DNA from: Rhizophagus clarus
Taxonomy: Eukaryota > Glomeromycota > Glomeromycetes > Glomerales > Glomeraceae
DNA length: 64,000 bases
Assembly (NCBI GenBank): GCA_015698045.1
Contig: BLAL01000018.1
Location: 1 to 64,000 of the forward strand
Reading direction: 5' to 3'
The notes under the pieces are model-generated. The model saw only the letters and a list, made by a program, of their open reading frames with translations. It made no database searches and was not told the DNA's origin. Each line of letters begins with the position of its first letter. The stretch's first letter is position 1. Below, in pieces: positions 11,225 to 21,010 of the stretch. The position numbers and the translations under genes are program-made.

Positions 11225-12748
11225 ATGAATAAAGCTAATTATATCGAATCTAGCAGTTCGAAAAAAACCAAGCGTCCGGTTGATGTTAACAAATGAAAAA
11301 GAATCGATGAAGGCGAAGCTTCTGATGGTATGATTCGAATATATATTATTTGTTATATGTAAAGAAAAATAATGGTTAATTATATATTCTACTGCTATAT
11401 AGAATCCAGCTCAAAATCAAAAAAAAACAAGTGTCCTGAAGTTCCTGAAGCCAGCTCAAAATCAAAAAAAAAAAAGTGTCCTGAAGTTCCTGATGGTATG
11501 TATTCGAATATGTATATGTAAAGAAAAATAATGATTAATTATATATTCTGCTGTTATATAGAAACGACTTTGGAGAAGATCTTGCGTCAAAATAATAAGA
11601 TCATTTCGAAACTCGAAACTATTATTTCAAATCAAAAGTCTTTAGAAGCAAGAGTAACAAAGATAGAGGAAGCATGTAATAACGGCGTAAATAACGACAC
11701 GGAATTTATAAAAGTAAGACTCGATATAAAAATTTGACCTAAAAATCAGTGAATTAAACAATCACTTTATATGTACATCATTTTACAGAATGTAATCAAA
11801 GACATTGCTCCTAAATTGCTCGAAACTTCAATATATCCAAATTCGGATGATTTTCGAGAAGCCACTAGGACATTTATAAATGAAAACCATAAAGAATTTA
11901 TGAACAAATTCAAAAGACCCGATAATTGGGTGATTTATTACGAAAATAATATATCATCCCACGTAAGTATCGCGCAATTTTACGATTTTATATTAACACA
12001 TTGAAAATTAATTAATTTTTTCTTATAGCTTTTGGAAAAACATCGAAGTATCCGAGGTGTTTTAACTGGTAATATAAAGAACGTGATGTCCGTCACTTTT
12101 CGAGAACTCCAACTCCCTCCCATTCCTACAACTAGCAGAGAAACCATCATCAAAGAATGGAAGAATGAACCGGCCGTTAAATTATGTTACGATAAATTAT
12201 TTAAAAAAATAAATAGTTCAGGCGAGACATATATATCAACAATAATAAGAAAGTTGGGTAAAGGAAAAAAATCAGTATCACAGACGCAAATTGCTTTCGC
12301 AATTAGCACATGTGAACTAATTTTAAACCCAGAAAATTCAGATATTCACGTTAATGAAACAGTAATCAAGCCGTTTCTTATAAAAAATTTGGTAAGTATT
12401 TGAAATCTGCATAAATAGTATAAATAGTATATAATATTAAAATTTTTTTTTTTTTAATAGAAAAAAATTAGAGAAAATGAAGATTTTTATCTTTATGAAG
12501 AAAGTGACGAGAGAGATGAAGAGAATGAAAAAGAAAGAGATGAGAGAGATGAAGAAGAAAAAGAAAGAGACGAGAGAGAGGAAGAAGAAGAAAAAGAAAG
12601 AGACGAGAGAGAGGAAGAGAAAGAAGAGGGAAATGTAGGAGAAGAAGAGGAGGATTATGAAGGGACATTTAGCTATCAAAGTAGCTCAGATGAACAATCG
12701 AAGGAAAGTATGAGAAAATTAAGAAAAGTATACGGCAAAAAAAAATAA
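11225..12748 (+). CDS. Lineage-type hypothetical protein, six exons, with an in-frame TGA
   Basis: Six exons (11225-11327, 11403-11495, 11562-11713, 11789-11962, 12029-12391, 12461-12748) join in one frame with GT-AG introns. Exon 2 repeats a 45-bp unit encoding SSKSKKxKCPEVP twice. Exons 3-5 encode the apparent folded part, with a coiled-coil-like start (ETIISNQKSLEARVTKIEEA) and a conserved-looking core ending SVSQTQIAFAISTCELILNP. The last exon is an acidic/basic low-complexity run of ERDE and EEE repeats ending VYGKKK. Exon 1 carries an in-frame TGA at 11294-11296, so either the gene is dead, the true start is further down, or the base is an error. No known domain was recognised; it resembles species-specific hypothetical proteins of AM fungi. 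Confidence 0.6.
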
Positions 12749-15373
12749 AATATAAATAAAACTTTTTTACAGTATTATTAAACCGATATCAATTAATGTC
12801 AATTCCAAACAAATATGGTCCATCTTCTCTCCAAAATAATGTCTGCTATTGATAAATATAGTGATAAATACAGTCCACTCGCTTTTGTAGGGTTTGGCAT
12901 CGTTATAAGAAAATTCGCTAACATGATATAAAAAATTGGTATAACATGGAAAAATTTGGTATATTACGGCAAGTTTACGTCACACAAATATCTCGTAAAT
13001 TTATGTCATAGTGCAAAAATGGTCACGATTTGATCATCAATTTTAGTCTGATTGGTCAGATCTCTGCTTATAACAATATTACTTTTTTTCCGTTTTGCCC
13101 TACTCGCAAATTTTTTTTTTGCCATTTTACGATTGCGTTACCTATTTTTTGTCTATTTTTACTTATTATATCACCGTTTACTGTTGGATAGAACCACCCA
13201 TAACAAAACTGCTAATGCCTTGCGCTCGTATGGTGTCTGGAACTAGTGGTTAGTGTGATATAATTCCTTCAATAGTTAACATACCGATATGTAAGTTACT
13301 TGTACGAGTTATGACTTTAATTATTTTAATTATTTTCGTAGCAAACTTCTTCTAACTTTTACTCTCACATTCAACAATCGGAAATGAGAATATTCCGATT
13401 TTGTTCTGGAGACAGTTACAGAATCCGTTATTTACTACTAACCTTTCACTATTTCTTTTCGTAAAACCTCTACTACTATCTCTATCGCTACGTTACGTTA
13501 TGATACTTTAGTACTTTGACGCGAAAAATTCACACGGCTTTAAAGTATAGCTTATGCTTACGCTATGCTACGTTACATTACGCTACCTTACGTTACATAT
13601 ATATATATGTGTATATGTATATTTCAAATATCCTCCTATCTCATCATTAATGCTAAGCCTTCCCTTCATATCTTCTGGACTATCGAAGGGACGTTCTCTA
13701 CGTTTAGGACGTATGTTATTTTGATGATTTTAATGCTTCTTTTGCTCCTTACATTTGATCGAGGTGGTATTTTTATATTTATATTTTCTTTCACGTGGCA
13801 TTCGAATATTTGTAACGATTTTTTCATTTTACTGTGTGACTTTAAAAATTACATTTGCGTTTGCTAGCTATTGGATACAAGAAAAGGTAAATTTCATCAA
13901 AATGATAAGCGAATATTTGTAATTTGTACTGATCTTTCACGCTTTTCTGGTTCTTTGTTTTCCCATTTGGCGGAGAAATATTTGTCTCCGGTGTCACACT
14001 CGTCCACTTTTCCAAGTAGTGAAAACTTGTCACATATATAGTTTCTTTATGTCATAATACTGGCCAAAACTGCTGTCCCCATTTTCCGGTAAAATACTAT
14101 TTGTCACTAATTACATGTCACTTCTAACAACATAACACTATTTCGTTTTTAGCAATTAGAAACGAATATTTATATTTATATACCGATTTTGATGAACTTC
14201 ATTAGAGGAAAGTAAAATTTCAGCCCGATCTTCATTCCTAGCAAAATTCGTCTAAGAAAAATTAACATGATGGTATCTTTAAATTACTCCCACTTTCAGT
14301 AATCGGAAAACTCGATTTCTGACGAAAGTTAATCAAAGTGATATCAGTATTTTTATAGTGGGGCTAATGGTATTATGTATGGCAAGTAATAGTAGGTATG
14401 TATTTTTCTGATGAGAGTTGAACTGAAGGGTGAAATATCATAATCATGCATATAGTTTTTTTATTTTTTTCATGTAGTACGCTGTGGTCTGGAACCGCCC
14501 GAGATTTTTGACTACCTAGGGATGAAGTTGTAGGGTACTTGTATCTGATAGGCCAGCCTCCTCTGACTTAGAGTCTCATTAATCGGGAGAAAAGGTGGTT
14601 TCTAAGTACCTTCCACATCAAGGGCGGACTTTTTTTTGTTAAACCATACGTCGAATTATATACTATCTAGTAACGGATACTTCAAAGACAAAAGAAGTGA
14701 GAACTAATTACTGCCATTGTTAGCGGTGAAATGTAGTGGTCATGCCATCTTATGGTTGCGTTGATTGATTGATCGATTGATCAACGTACATATTTTGTAG
14801 AATTAGCTAATTCGCAACGTGATAAATAAGACTTCTCAACGAACACAGCCGTATTTTAATTTCCTGCGATCAGAAACGAATTGTGTACCATATCGATTTT
14901 GACGAACTTCTTTAAAGATGAGTGAATACTAACTATTGTTTATTTTACCTCTTTTTTATTTATATCTTAACATCAACTATGTTGCTCTTACTTCCCTTCT
15001 CACATTCATTATTTATTCTATGTATACTAACAAATGTTATTTAAATGCGCGTGTTAACTAATTTTTCATTTTAAATATTTTCTAATAATATATAGGGAGG
15101 GCAAAAGAAGCCAGAGAGGATAAAAAGATGAAAAGACAACAATTTACAACTTAACGTCCAGAATTCATGAAAAATCTAAAGCTTTACAATAAGTATAGTG
15201 AAAAATGGTGGAAGATTGGAAAATTGAAATTTTATTATAATTTTAGATTTAAACTTATTAAAATAAAATTACATATATTACATTTACATAAATTTATAAA
15301 ATATCTAATGAATAAATATTGTTCTGTACATGTTCAGTTGTGTGTATATATTTCACTAATAAACGAAATTCTA
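12749..15373. other. Long non-coding stretch with a structured GC-richer island
   Basis: No believable gene. ORFs at 13052-13246 and 13565-13867 lack codon structure and splice context. A block sharing ACCGATTTTGATGAACTTC occurs near 14181, with a diverged copy near 14902. Runs of the motif ACGTTAC occur at 13490-13600. The island at 14491-14637 is listed separately. Confidence 0.5.
14491..14637 (+). ncRNA. Candidate structured RNA ending in a T run
   Basis: A GC-richer island in AT-rich DNA can fold with nested perfect stems. CCGCCC (14495-14500) pairs with GGGCGG (14622-14627), and GGTACTT (14534-14540) pairs with AAGTACC (14604-14610). A hairpin GACT/AGTC (14565-14575) sits inside. The closing stem is followed at once by eight T residues (14630-14637), the usual Pol III stop. 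It does not resemble 5S rRNA, tRNA or the spliceosomal RNAs as remembered. The alternative is a short transposon. Function unknown. Confidence 0.3.
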
Positions 15374-15740
15374 CGGCGTAATATTACATTCGGAAATGTT
15401 TCGAAATACTACATCGTAAACATGCGAAATTTAACGACGTAATATTACGGAGTATTATACATTCGGAAAAGTTTCGAAATATTACATCGTAAACATGCAA
15501 ATTTTAACGACGTAATATTACGAAGTATTACACGTTCGGAAAAGTTTCGAAATATTATATCGTAAACATGCGAAATTTAACGACGTAATATTACGGAGTA
15601 TTATACAGTCAGAAATTTAGTACGCGTAAACTTACGGTATTATTACGTGTAAAACTACGGAATATTACGCTACGTAATATTCTGAAGGTCCTGTAAACTT
15701 ACAGAGTATTTCGCAGGCGTAAAGTTTCGTAATATTACGC
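15374..15740 (+). repeat. 73-bp tandem repeat carrying TAATATTAC
   Basis: Three nearly identical units with a period of exactly 73 bp (ATTCGG-type anchors at 15388, 15461, 15534 and 15607), followed by a more degenerate tail to 15740. Each unit contains the palindrome CGTAATATTACG or a close form. The nonamer TAATATTAC occurs at 15379, 15440, 15513, 15586 and 15730. Confidence 0.8.
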
Positions 15741-16315
15741 CTTATTAAATTTGCTGATATAGATATGTTTTATAACTATTATATCTCTAATCTATTCTTT
15801 TTAGTATAGCAGAAAGTTTAATTATAGAATTGTCTAAGGTATAAGGAAAGCAAAAAAGAAAAAGAAATTTCTACAATTTATGAAAACAAAAAAATATTAC
15901 ATAAAGTAAATGCAAAAGTATGATAAGAAATTAGTAGCAAGTTATCAATCTGATTAACTAAACTAAATATAATATTTCAATAATACCTTCAAATCAGCTA
16001 TTAAATATTTCATATTAGGTTTAGAAGACTGATCAGTTCTTAATTAAAAGATCTTTTTAGTAGAATAATTAAATTTAGGAGTTTTAGTTTAATTGCTATA
16101 ATTGCAGTTATTAGTATTAGAATCTAAAGAGAAAGAGTTAGACCCATTTGACAACTTTGAAAAAAAGCTTTTCTATATTGCCAATTTAAGCAGATTTATA
16201 TAATTTTTTGAAGTTAGAAGTAAAAAAATAACAGTACCAGAAAATTTGTTTATCATTTTAAAGCTATTATTAGTAAATAAAGCAGATATATTATCACTTT
16301 ATTTGCTTTATTTGA

Positions 16316-16893
16316 AGGCATAGCCACGACCTCTAAATGTGATGATTGGAACCTTATCATGATAATTGATGTGATATCAATTATGTTTACTAGTATCAAA
16401 ATGGCCAAAGTGTATATGGTTACATTTATGTTACTTAGAGAAATTATTTTTAAAATATACGAAACAGTTATCTTAATGTGATATCTTCATATTCAGGGAC
16501 CTTTTGGAGGTAGATTCTAGGACAGTCCCTGAATATGATGATTGTATAAATGCCATCCAAATCCAAAATAATTTGGAATTATGGCAGCCTAAATATACAA
16601 ATCCAAATTAATTTACAAAGTATATATATAAATTTTGCAATTTATACATTTGGGATTTGGGAATTATGGCTGTTAAAATGTACAAATTAATTTGGGATTT
16701 ACTTAGAATAATTTGGGTGGCATCTATAGATGATTAGAACCTCATCGTGATAATTGATGTGATATCTACTATGTTTACTAGTATCAAAATAGCCAAAGTT
16801 TATATAGTTACACCTTTGTTACTTAAAGAAATTATTTTTAAAGTATACGAAACAGTTATCTTAATGTAATATCTTTGTATTCAGAGGTCTTAC
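16316..16893 (+). repeat. Direct duplication split by a small inverted-repeat insert
   Basis: Two diverged copies of a block of about 170 bp (about 16340-16497 and 16733-16893) share ATAATTGATGTGATATC and ACGAAACAGTTATCTTAATG. Between them sits an insert of about 175 bp (about 16550-16724), whose ends read AATGCCATCCAAAT and, inverted, GATGCCACCCAAAT. It is flanked by TATA on both sides, which suggests a MITE. No coding sequence is seen. Confidence 0.5.
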
Positions 16894-16919
16894 TCTAGAC
16901 ATCAGTAGCGTTAAGAGTA

Positions 16920-17216
16920 TTGGTTATTGTCTATCAAAGGTGAAGCCAAGTGATGTAGTCAAAAAAGAAGTTAGAACTTATTCCTAAAGGAAAAGTTTCT
17001 TTTCCGCTAGTTTTTCTTACTTCTTCAACTTTTTCTTCTGATTCTTGGACAATACTAGTTTTCAGGAGGTGTTAGATTCTTTGATAGGGAGAACCATATC
17101 AGACGATTATGCATTTGATTGGTGCTTACAATCTGCATCCATATCTATCATATCAGGTAAATCAACATGATTATCAGACATTTTCATCTTGCCTTTCATC
17201 ATCTCAAGTTTTCTTC
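16920..17216 (-). pseudogene. Eroded ORF relic left of the Mutator-like insert
   Basis: Reading leftwards from an ATG near 17181 gives MSDNHVDLPDMIDMDADCK, later the basic run LSKNQKKKLKK and EKLAEKK. The frame is broken by several TAA, TAG and TGA codons at positions where CAA, CAG or CGA would restore sense. It resembles the first ORF of a fungal LINE-type element, but this is inferred from composition only. It forms the left flank of the element at 17227-19889. Confidence 0.35.
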
Positions 17217-17226
17217 AGTAATATGT

Positions 17227-19889
17227 AGTGTTCCGCACAAATCAAATTAGACCAAATCAAATTAGATTTGAAATTTGATTTGATCAAATCAAATCTGAAA
17301 AGTTTGAATTCGGATTTGAATCAAACCATTCAAATCTGATTTGAAATTCGATTCGAATTTGATTTGATTTGATTTAAATTTGATTTGATTCAAATCAAAT
17401 TCAAATTCAAATCAAATCAAATTCATTCAAATAGATTTGTGATTTGGTTTGATTTGTTGAATTTTAAATAAAAAAATGCGTTTTGCAATGCAATACTAAT
17501 AAAAAATGCATTTTGCAACACATTATTAATAAAAAAACATTGCGAAACGTATTTCTTTAGTGTGTTTAAGAAGGGTTGGACATCATGTGATTGCAGTAAC
17601 TACTAATAATATTTATGGTAATTACAGGACCCTAAATAATACTAATATCAAATATAACTCATATACGGGTTTGCGTAGAGTTTATATGAAATTACTTTTT
17701 AAACCTACAAATTGAGTTTGCGTAGATCGGTCAATTTGGGAGTAACTCACATATTATATTTGCGTAAAGTTTATAATAGATATACGTGGATTTATTTTTA
17801 AAAAATACTAATTTCGGTAAATTAAATTACTTGGTATTTACCAAAATTTATTTTATTTTATTTATTTTTTCACTTTTTTTTGGTATTTTATACCAAATTT
17901 ATTTATTTTTATTATTCTTTTTCAGTTTTTAATACCCTAATTCTAAAAGTCTGATCGTATTTTTCACCTGGCAACACTACAAAAAAAATAAAAAAAAATA
18001 ATTAATTAGTTAAAAAAAATACCGAAAAACACTTCCCCCACCCTCCCTTACCTTAATTTTAAAAGTCTGGTCATGCTTTTCGTCTGGTAACACTACAAAA
18101 AATAAAAAAAATCAATACTTAATTAATTAAAAAAAAATAACGAAACACCTCCTCCAACCCTCCTTTACCTTAATTCCAAAAGTCTGGTTGTGCTTTTCAT
18201 TTGGCAACACTACAAAAAATAAAAAAACAATTAATTAGTTAAAAAAAATACTGAAAAACACTTCCCCCACCTTCCTTTACCTTAATTCCAAAAGTCTGGT
18301 CATGCTTTTCGTCTGGCAATACTACAAAAAAATAAAAAAAAAGGTTAATACTTAATTAATTAAAAAAAAATAACGAAACACCTCTCCCAACCCTCCCTTA
18401 CCTTAATTCCAAAAGTCTGGTTGTGCTTTTCGTCTGGCAAAACTACAAAAAATAAAAAAAAACAATTAATTAGTTAAAAAAAAATACTAAAAAACACTTC
18501 CCCCACCTCCCTTACCTTAATTCCAAAAGTCTGGTCATGCTTTTCGTTTGGCAACACTACAAAAAAATAAAAAAAAGGTTAATATTTAATTAATTAAAAA
18601 AAAACAATGAAACACCTCCCCCAACCCTCCCTTACTTTAATTCCAAAAGTCCGGTCATGCTTTTCGTCTGGCAACTTACAAAAAATAAAAAAAAGGTTAA
18701 TACTTAATTAATTAAAAAAAAATAACGAAACACCTCCCCCAACCCTCCCTTACCTTAATTCCAAAAGTCCGGTCATGCTTTTCATCTGGCAACACTACAA
18801 AAAAATAAAAAAAAAGGTTAATACTTAATTAATTAAAAAAAACAACGAAATACCTCCCCCAACCCTCCCTTACCTTAATTCCAAAAGTCCGATCATGCTT
18901 TTCGTCTGGCAACACTACAAAAAATAAAAAAAAAACAATTTAATTAGTTATAAAAAATACCGAAAAACACTTCTCCCACCCTCTCCTCCCTTACCTTAAT
19001 TCCAAAAATCCGGTCATGCTTTTCGTCTGGCAACACTACAAAAAAATAAAAAAAAAGGTTAATACTTAATTAATTAAAAAAAAACAATGAAACACCTCCC
19101 CCAACCCTCCCTTACCTTAATTCCAAAAGTCTAGTCGTGCTTTTCGTCTGGCAACACTACAAAAAGTAAAAAAATAAGTTAATACTTAATTAATTAAAAA
19201 AAAAACAACGAAACACCTCTCCCAACCCCTCCCTTACCTTAATTCCAAAAGTCCAGTCATGTATTTCATCTGATAACACTACAAAAAAATAAAAAAAAAA
19301 ATAATTAATTAAATAGTTAAAAAAACACCGAAAAATACTTTCTCACCCTCCCTTACCTTAATTTCAAAAGTCCGGTCGTACTTTTTGTCTAGCAACACTA
19401 CAAAAATAAACTGATAAATGATTAAAAAAAGATCAGATATTTGGATTATCTGATTATATCAGCAAGTCACATGACTCTGCCTTTATACTGAATAATTCAT
19501 TATAGCGTTAACAAATTTTTTAAAATTTTTTTTTAACTAAGATGTAAGTTTGCGTAGTGTTACTATGAAAAAAAAGTTGCGTAGAGTTAATAGTAAACGC
19601 ATGCAGGTCCTGTAATTACGTTTAACCAGGTCATGTATATTTAATTTGATTTGATTTGGATTTGATTTGGATTTGTCAGATTTGATTCGGATTTGATTGA
19701 ATTAGTTTAAGCTAATTTGAATTTGATTTGAAATTGAATCAAATCTTTTTTTTTTAAGTTGGATTTGAACTCAAATCTTGTTTTGAAGTTTGGATTCAAT
19801 TTGCAAATCAAAATTATCAAATCAAATCAAATTAAAATTCAAATCAAATCTGAATTGATTTGATTTGACCAAATCGTTTGCAGAACACT
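17227..19889. mobile_element. Non-autonomous Mutator-like element with 10-bp target duplication
   Basis: The element starts AGTGTTCCGCA and ends TGCAGAACACT, an 11-bp inverted repeat with one mismatch. It is flanked on both sides by the identical 10-mer AGTAATATGT (17217-17226 and 19890-19899). A 9-11 bp duplication is typical of Mutator-like elements. Inside each end lies about 230 bp of AAATCAAATC/GATTTGATTT-rich sequence forming long imperfect subterminal inverted repeats. The centre is a minisatellite. No transposase is encoded, so it would need a partner in trans. hAT is unlikely because the duplication is not 8 bp. Confidence 0.75.
17935..19410 (+). repeat. Minisatellite of about 13 units inside the Mutator-like element
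   Basis: Units of about 110-122 bp start near TTAATTCCAAAAGTCTGGTC and run through CTTTTCGTCTGGCAACACTA and an A-rich tract to a C-rich box (CACCTCCCCCAACCCTCCC). Two subtypes recur, one with GGTTAATACTTAATTAATTA and one with CAATTAATTAGTT before the A tract. Confidence 0.8.
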
Positions 19890-19899
19890 AGTAATATGT

Positions 19900-20230
19900 C
19901 TATTTTACATGCAATCTTATCATAAGTGATGAAAACTAGGATCTCAAGCAAAATAAAGAAGGACCAGTTAGCTAGCGTAACTATGACAGTAAAAGTAACT
20001 ACTTGTTGTGTGAAAGTTTTAGGTTTGATTGTTTGGAGACCTGGATCAAGTTGAAATTGGGATACTTGTTTAAAGAGCTCAGTAGCAGCAGGCATCATCA
20101 CGGTTATACCTTCGCATAGCTGAGAGAGTGAAGGTAAAATTTGTTGAAAAAAAGTTCTAAGATTTGCAAGATTTGCTTTAAAAGAGTTAGAAGTCGCTTT
20201 CTTAAGTATTTTTAGTATTTCTGTGTCCAT
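19900..20230 (-). pseudogene. ORF relic cut near its 3' end by the Mutator-like insert
   Basis: An open frame starts at 20230 with MDTEILKILKKATSNSFKAN and continues through a helical region with LPSLSQLCEGITVMMPAATE. It ends in a hydrophobic stretch (VVTFTVIVTLANWSFFILLE). The insertion at 19890 interrupts it. With the element and one duplication removed the frame stops nine codons further on, at LKKT, just before the MSDNHVDLPD relic on the other side. No family is certain; part of an old retroelement ORF is the best guess, and a small membrane protein is the alternative. Confidence 0.35.
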
Positions 20231-21010
20231 ATCTGCTAAGATAAGGTGGGTTTAATTAGTGGGAAATAGCACAAAATGCGAAAAAGAGTTTTTTCTTTTC
20301 TGTGAAAATTATGGTTTAGTGATCGCTGGAAAAAGATGATTTTAGATAAATCATTATAAAATAATATCAAAAAAAAATTATTTTTAATTTTAATTATTTA
20401 TAATATTACAATTAACTCTTTCTATAATCATATATTTGGAATAGTCGTGATAATGATGAGATATGACTATAAGCAATAAAATCTTATAATTAAATTAGTA
20501 ATTTTAGCCAGAATTATAAATTATAATAATTTTGATTAAATATTTACATTTCACATCACAATAATTTTATCAATATTATTCTAATTATTATGAATTTATA
20601 ATTATTAGATTTCTTTTGATAAAACAATTTCAACAAATTTAAGATCATTAAAATTTGATTATTAGAACTCATTTCTCTCTATTGTAAATTTTTAAGCACT
20701 CATAATTAAGAATAATTAACCTTACTCTTGTGAATAAATATTTCTTATACACTCTAGTACTAATTAATATAACCTTCTCCCAGGTATTTAAAAACACTAA
20801 AAGAGTATAATTATCTTATTTTGTCAGTATATTGTAGACTATTAGATCGAGTAGTTGTATCTGTTCTATCTTTATTTAAAGAACTATATATAACTAATGG
20901 ATGATAATTAATGCATTACTTGAATTATTATTTACTACTGATTTCTGATTCTTCTTTTTCTCTTGAAAGTTTTTGTTATTAACCAGTTTATTATCATTGT
21001 CACTTTTAAC
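20231..21010 (-). pseudogene. AT-rich DNA and the right-hand part of an interrupted ORF relic
   Basis: From 21002 leftwards to about 20895 the minus strand reads SDNDNKLVNNKNFQEKKKNQ and on, in frame with the relic found on the far side of the hAT element (24167-24520). The remainder to 20231 is AT-rich and holds nothing recognisable. Confidence 0.4.

Noticed and set aside
13052..13867. Plus-strand ORFs with hydrophobic translations
   Set aside because: T-rich low-complexity DNA in several frames; no conserved-looking segments.
15167..15442. Plus-strand ORF of 91 codons before the 73-bp array
   Set aside because: Ends inside the repeat array, AT-rich, no family resemblance.
17935..19410. 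Repeat array considered as CRISPR
   Set aside because: Units are contiguous minisatellite copies without unique spacers, and the genome is eukaryotic.
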